The notes under the pieces were generated by a model. The model was not told the origin of the DNA and made no database searches. It saw only the letters and a program-made list of their open reading frames with translations. Both the position numbers and the translations under genes were made by a program. This document shows positions 5,401 through 5,753 of a DNA stretch of 5,753 nucleotides, in pieces. Source of the DNA: Sphingomonadales bacterium UBA7473 (GTDB lineage Bacteria > Pseudomonadota > Alphaproteobacteria > Sphingomonadales > Sphingomonadaceae); the NCBI GenBank assembly GCA_002478575.1, contig DLOX01000220.1, positions 1 through 5,753 of the forward strand, read 5' to 3'. Within the stretch, counting starts at the first letter, position 1, and every line of letters begins with the position of its first letter.

Positions 5401-5753
5401 ATGCCCAAATCCCGCCCTGATCAGATGCTTGTTGAGCGTGGCCTCGTTGAAAGCAGGGCGCGGGCACAGGCCTTGATCTTGGCAGGGCTGGTTTGGTCTG
5501 GCGATAAGAAGATTGAAAAGGCAGGCCAAGCGATGGCGGTGGACGCGCCGCTTGAGGTGAAGGGGCGCGATCATCCTTGGGTGTCTCGGGGTGGGATTAA
5601 GCTGGCGCATGGTTTGGCGCATTTTGGCTGGGACGTCGCAGATGCTATTGTGATCGATGTCGGGTCATCGACGGGCGGCTTCACTGATGTGCTGCTGACC
5701 AATGGAGCAACTAAGGTCTATGCGGTGGATAGCGGCACCAATCAGCTCGCATG
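5401..5753 (+). CDS. tlyA: TlyA family rRNA 2'-O-methyltransferase (hemolysin A), 5' part only
   Basis: The first 117 codons plus two bases are present, about half of a usual TlyA (roughly 240-270 residues). TlyA proteins use S-adenosylmethionine to methylate ribose 2'-OH groups of rRNA; in mycobacteria this affects capreomycin sensitivity, and the hemolysin name is historical. Residues about 4-57 are the S4 RNA-binding domain (RPDQMLVERGLVESRARAQ). VSRGGIKL follows (61-68), with Lys67 matching the first residue of the family's catalytic K-D-K-E set. The Rossmann-fold methyltransferase domain then begins with the SAM-binding motif DVGSSTGGFTDVLL (86-99) and the acidic residue of VYAVD (Asp110). 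The start is ATG 5401 with GAGG upstream. The remaining catalytic residues lie beyond the window. It may be co-transcribed with the small secreted protein gene. Confidence 0.95.
   Translation, partial: MPKSRPDQMLVERGLVESRARAQALILAGLVWSGDKKIEKAGQAMAVDAPLEVKGRDHPWVSRGGIKLAHGLAHFGWDVADAIVIDVGSSTGGFTDVLLTNGATKVYAVDSGTNQLA

Noticed and set aside
4779..5408. Long minus-strand frame antisense to the small secreted protein gene
   Set aside because: It is opposite a gene with a strong ribosome site and signal peptide, overlaps the peptidase start, and shows no recognisable domain.
1..5753. Mobile element, CRISPR array, tRNA or phage signs
   Set aside because: No repeat-spacer array, transposase or integrase motif, tRNA-like cloverleaf or terminal repeats were seen; coding density and gene types look chromosomal.

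Overview
The window looks like chromosomal, protein-coding DNA from an alphaproteobacterium, most plausibly a sphingomonad (Sphingomonadales) of moderate GC content. This is an inference from recalled family resemblance (the short three-cysteine IlvD with its SDRFDKSKLPSRHV-like N-terminus, the GTNQLA motif in TlyA, and Ala-rich Sec and lipoprotein signals). It was not tested by a search. There are no tRNAs, rRNAs, CRISPR arrays, transposases or integrase-like genes, and the genes are tightly packed. It reads as ordinary core and near-core genome, not a mobile island.

Layout. Bases 1-2154 hold a minus-strand gene string: ilvD (dihydroxy-acid dehydratase, branched-chain amino acid and pantothenate precursor synthesis), then a small lipoprotein gene whose start lies inside the ilvD 3' end, then the first 15 codons of another gene that leaves the window and shares one base with the lipoprotein stop. 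After a 140-bp divergent intergenic region comes a plus-strand HSL-family (family IV) alpha/beta-hydrolase esterase with a GTG start (2295-3227). It converges on a minus-strand gene for an exported HExxH metallopeptidase of the Peptidase-MA type with a C-terminal TPR-like region (3238-4791). The two convergent stop codons are only 10 bp apart, and one hairpin covers that junction.

A second divergent intergenic region (4792-4989) separates the peptidase from a small plus-strand gene for a 124-residue secreted protein of unknown function with a strikingly cationic, glycine-rich C-terminal tail. Thirty-six bases further on, the same strand starts tlyA (S4 domain plus rRNA 2'-O-methyltransferase), which is cut by the window end after 117 codons.

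How the parts relate. The ilvD cluster is probably one translationally coupled transcript. The esterase is probably its own unit. The small secreted protein and tlyA may share a transcript, since no terminator is seen between them. The peptidase and the small secreted protein are divergent and both exported, so shared regulation is possible but unproven. I see no clearly new multi-gene system. The items most worth a second look are the secreted protein with the cationic tail, the peptidase beside it, the nested ilvD/lipoprotein arrangement, and the hairpin spanning two convergent stop codons.
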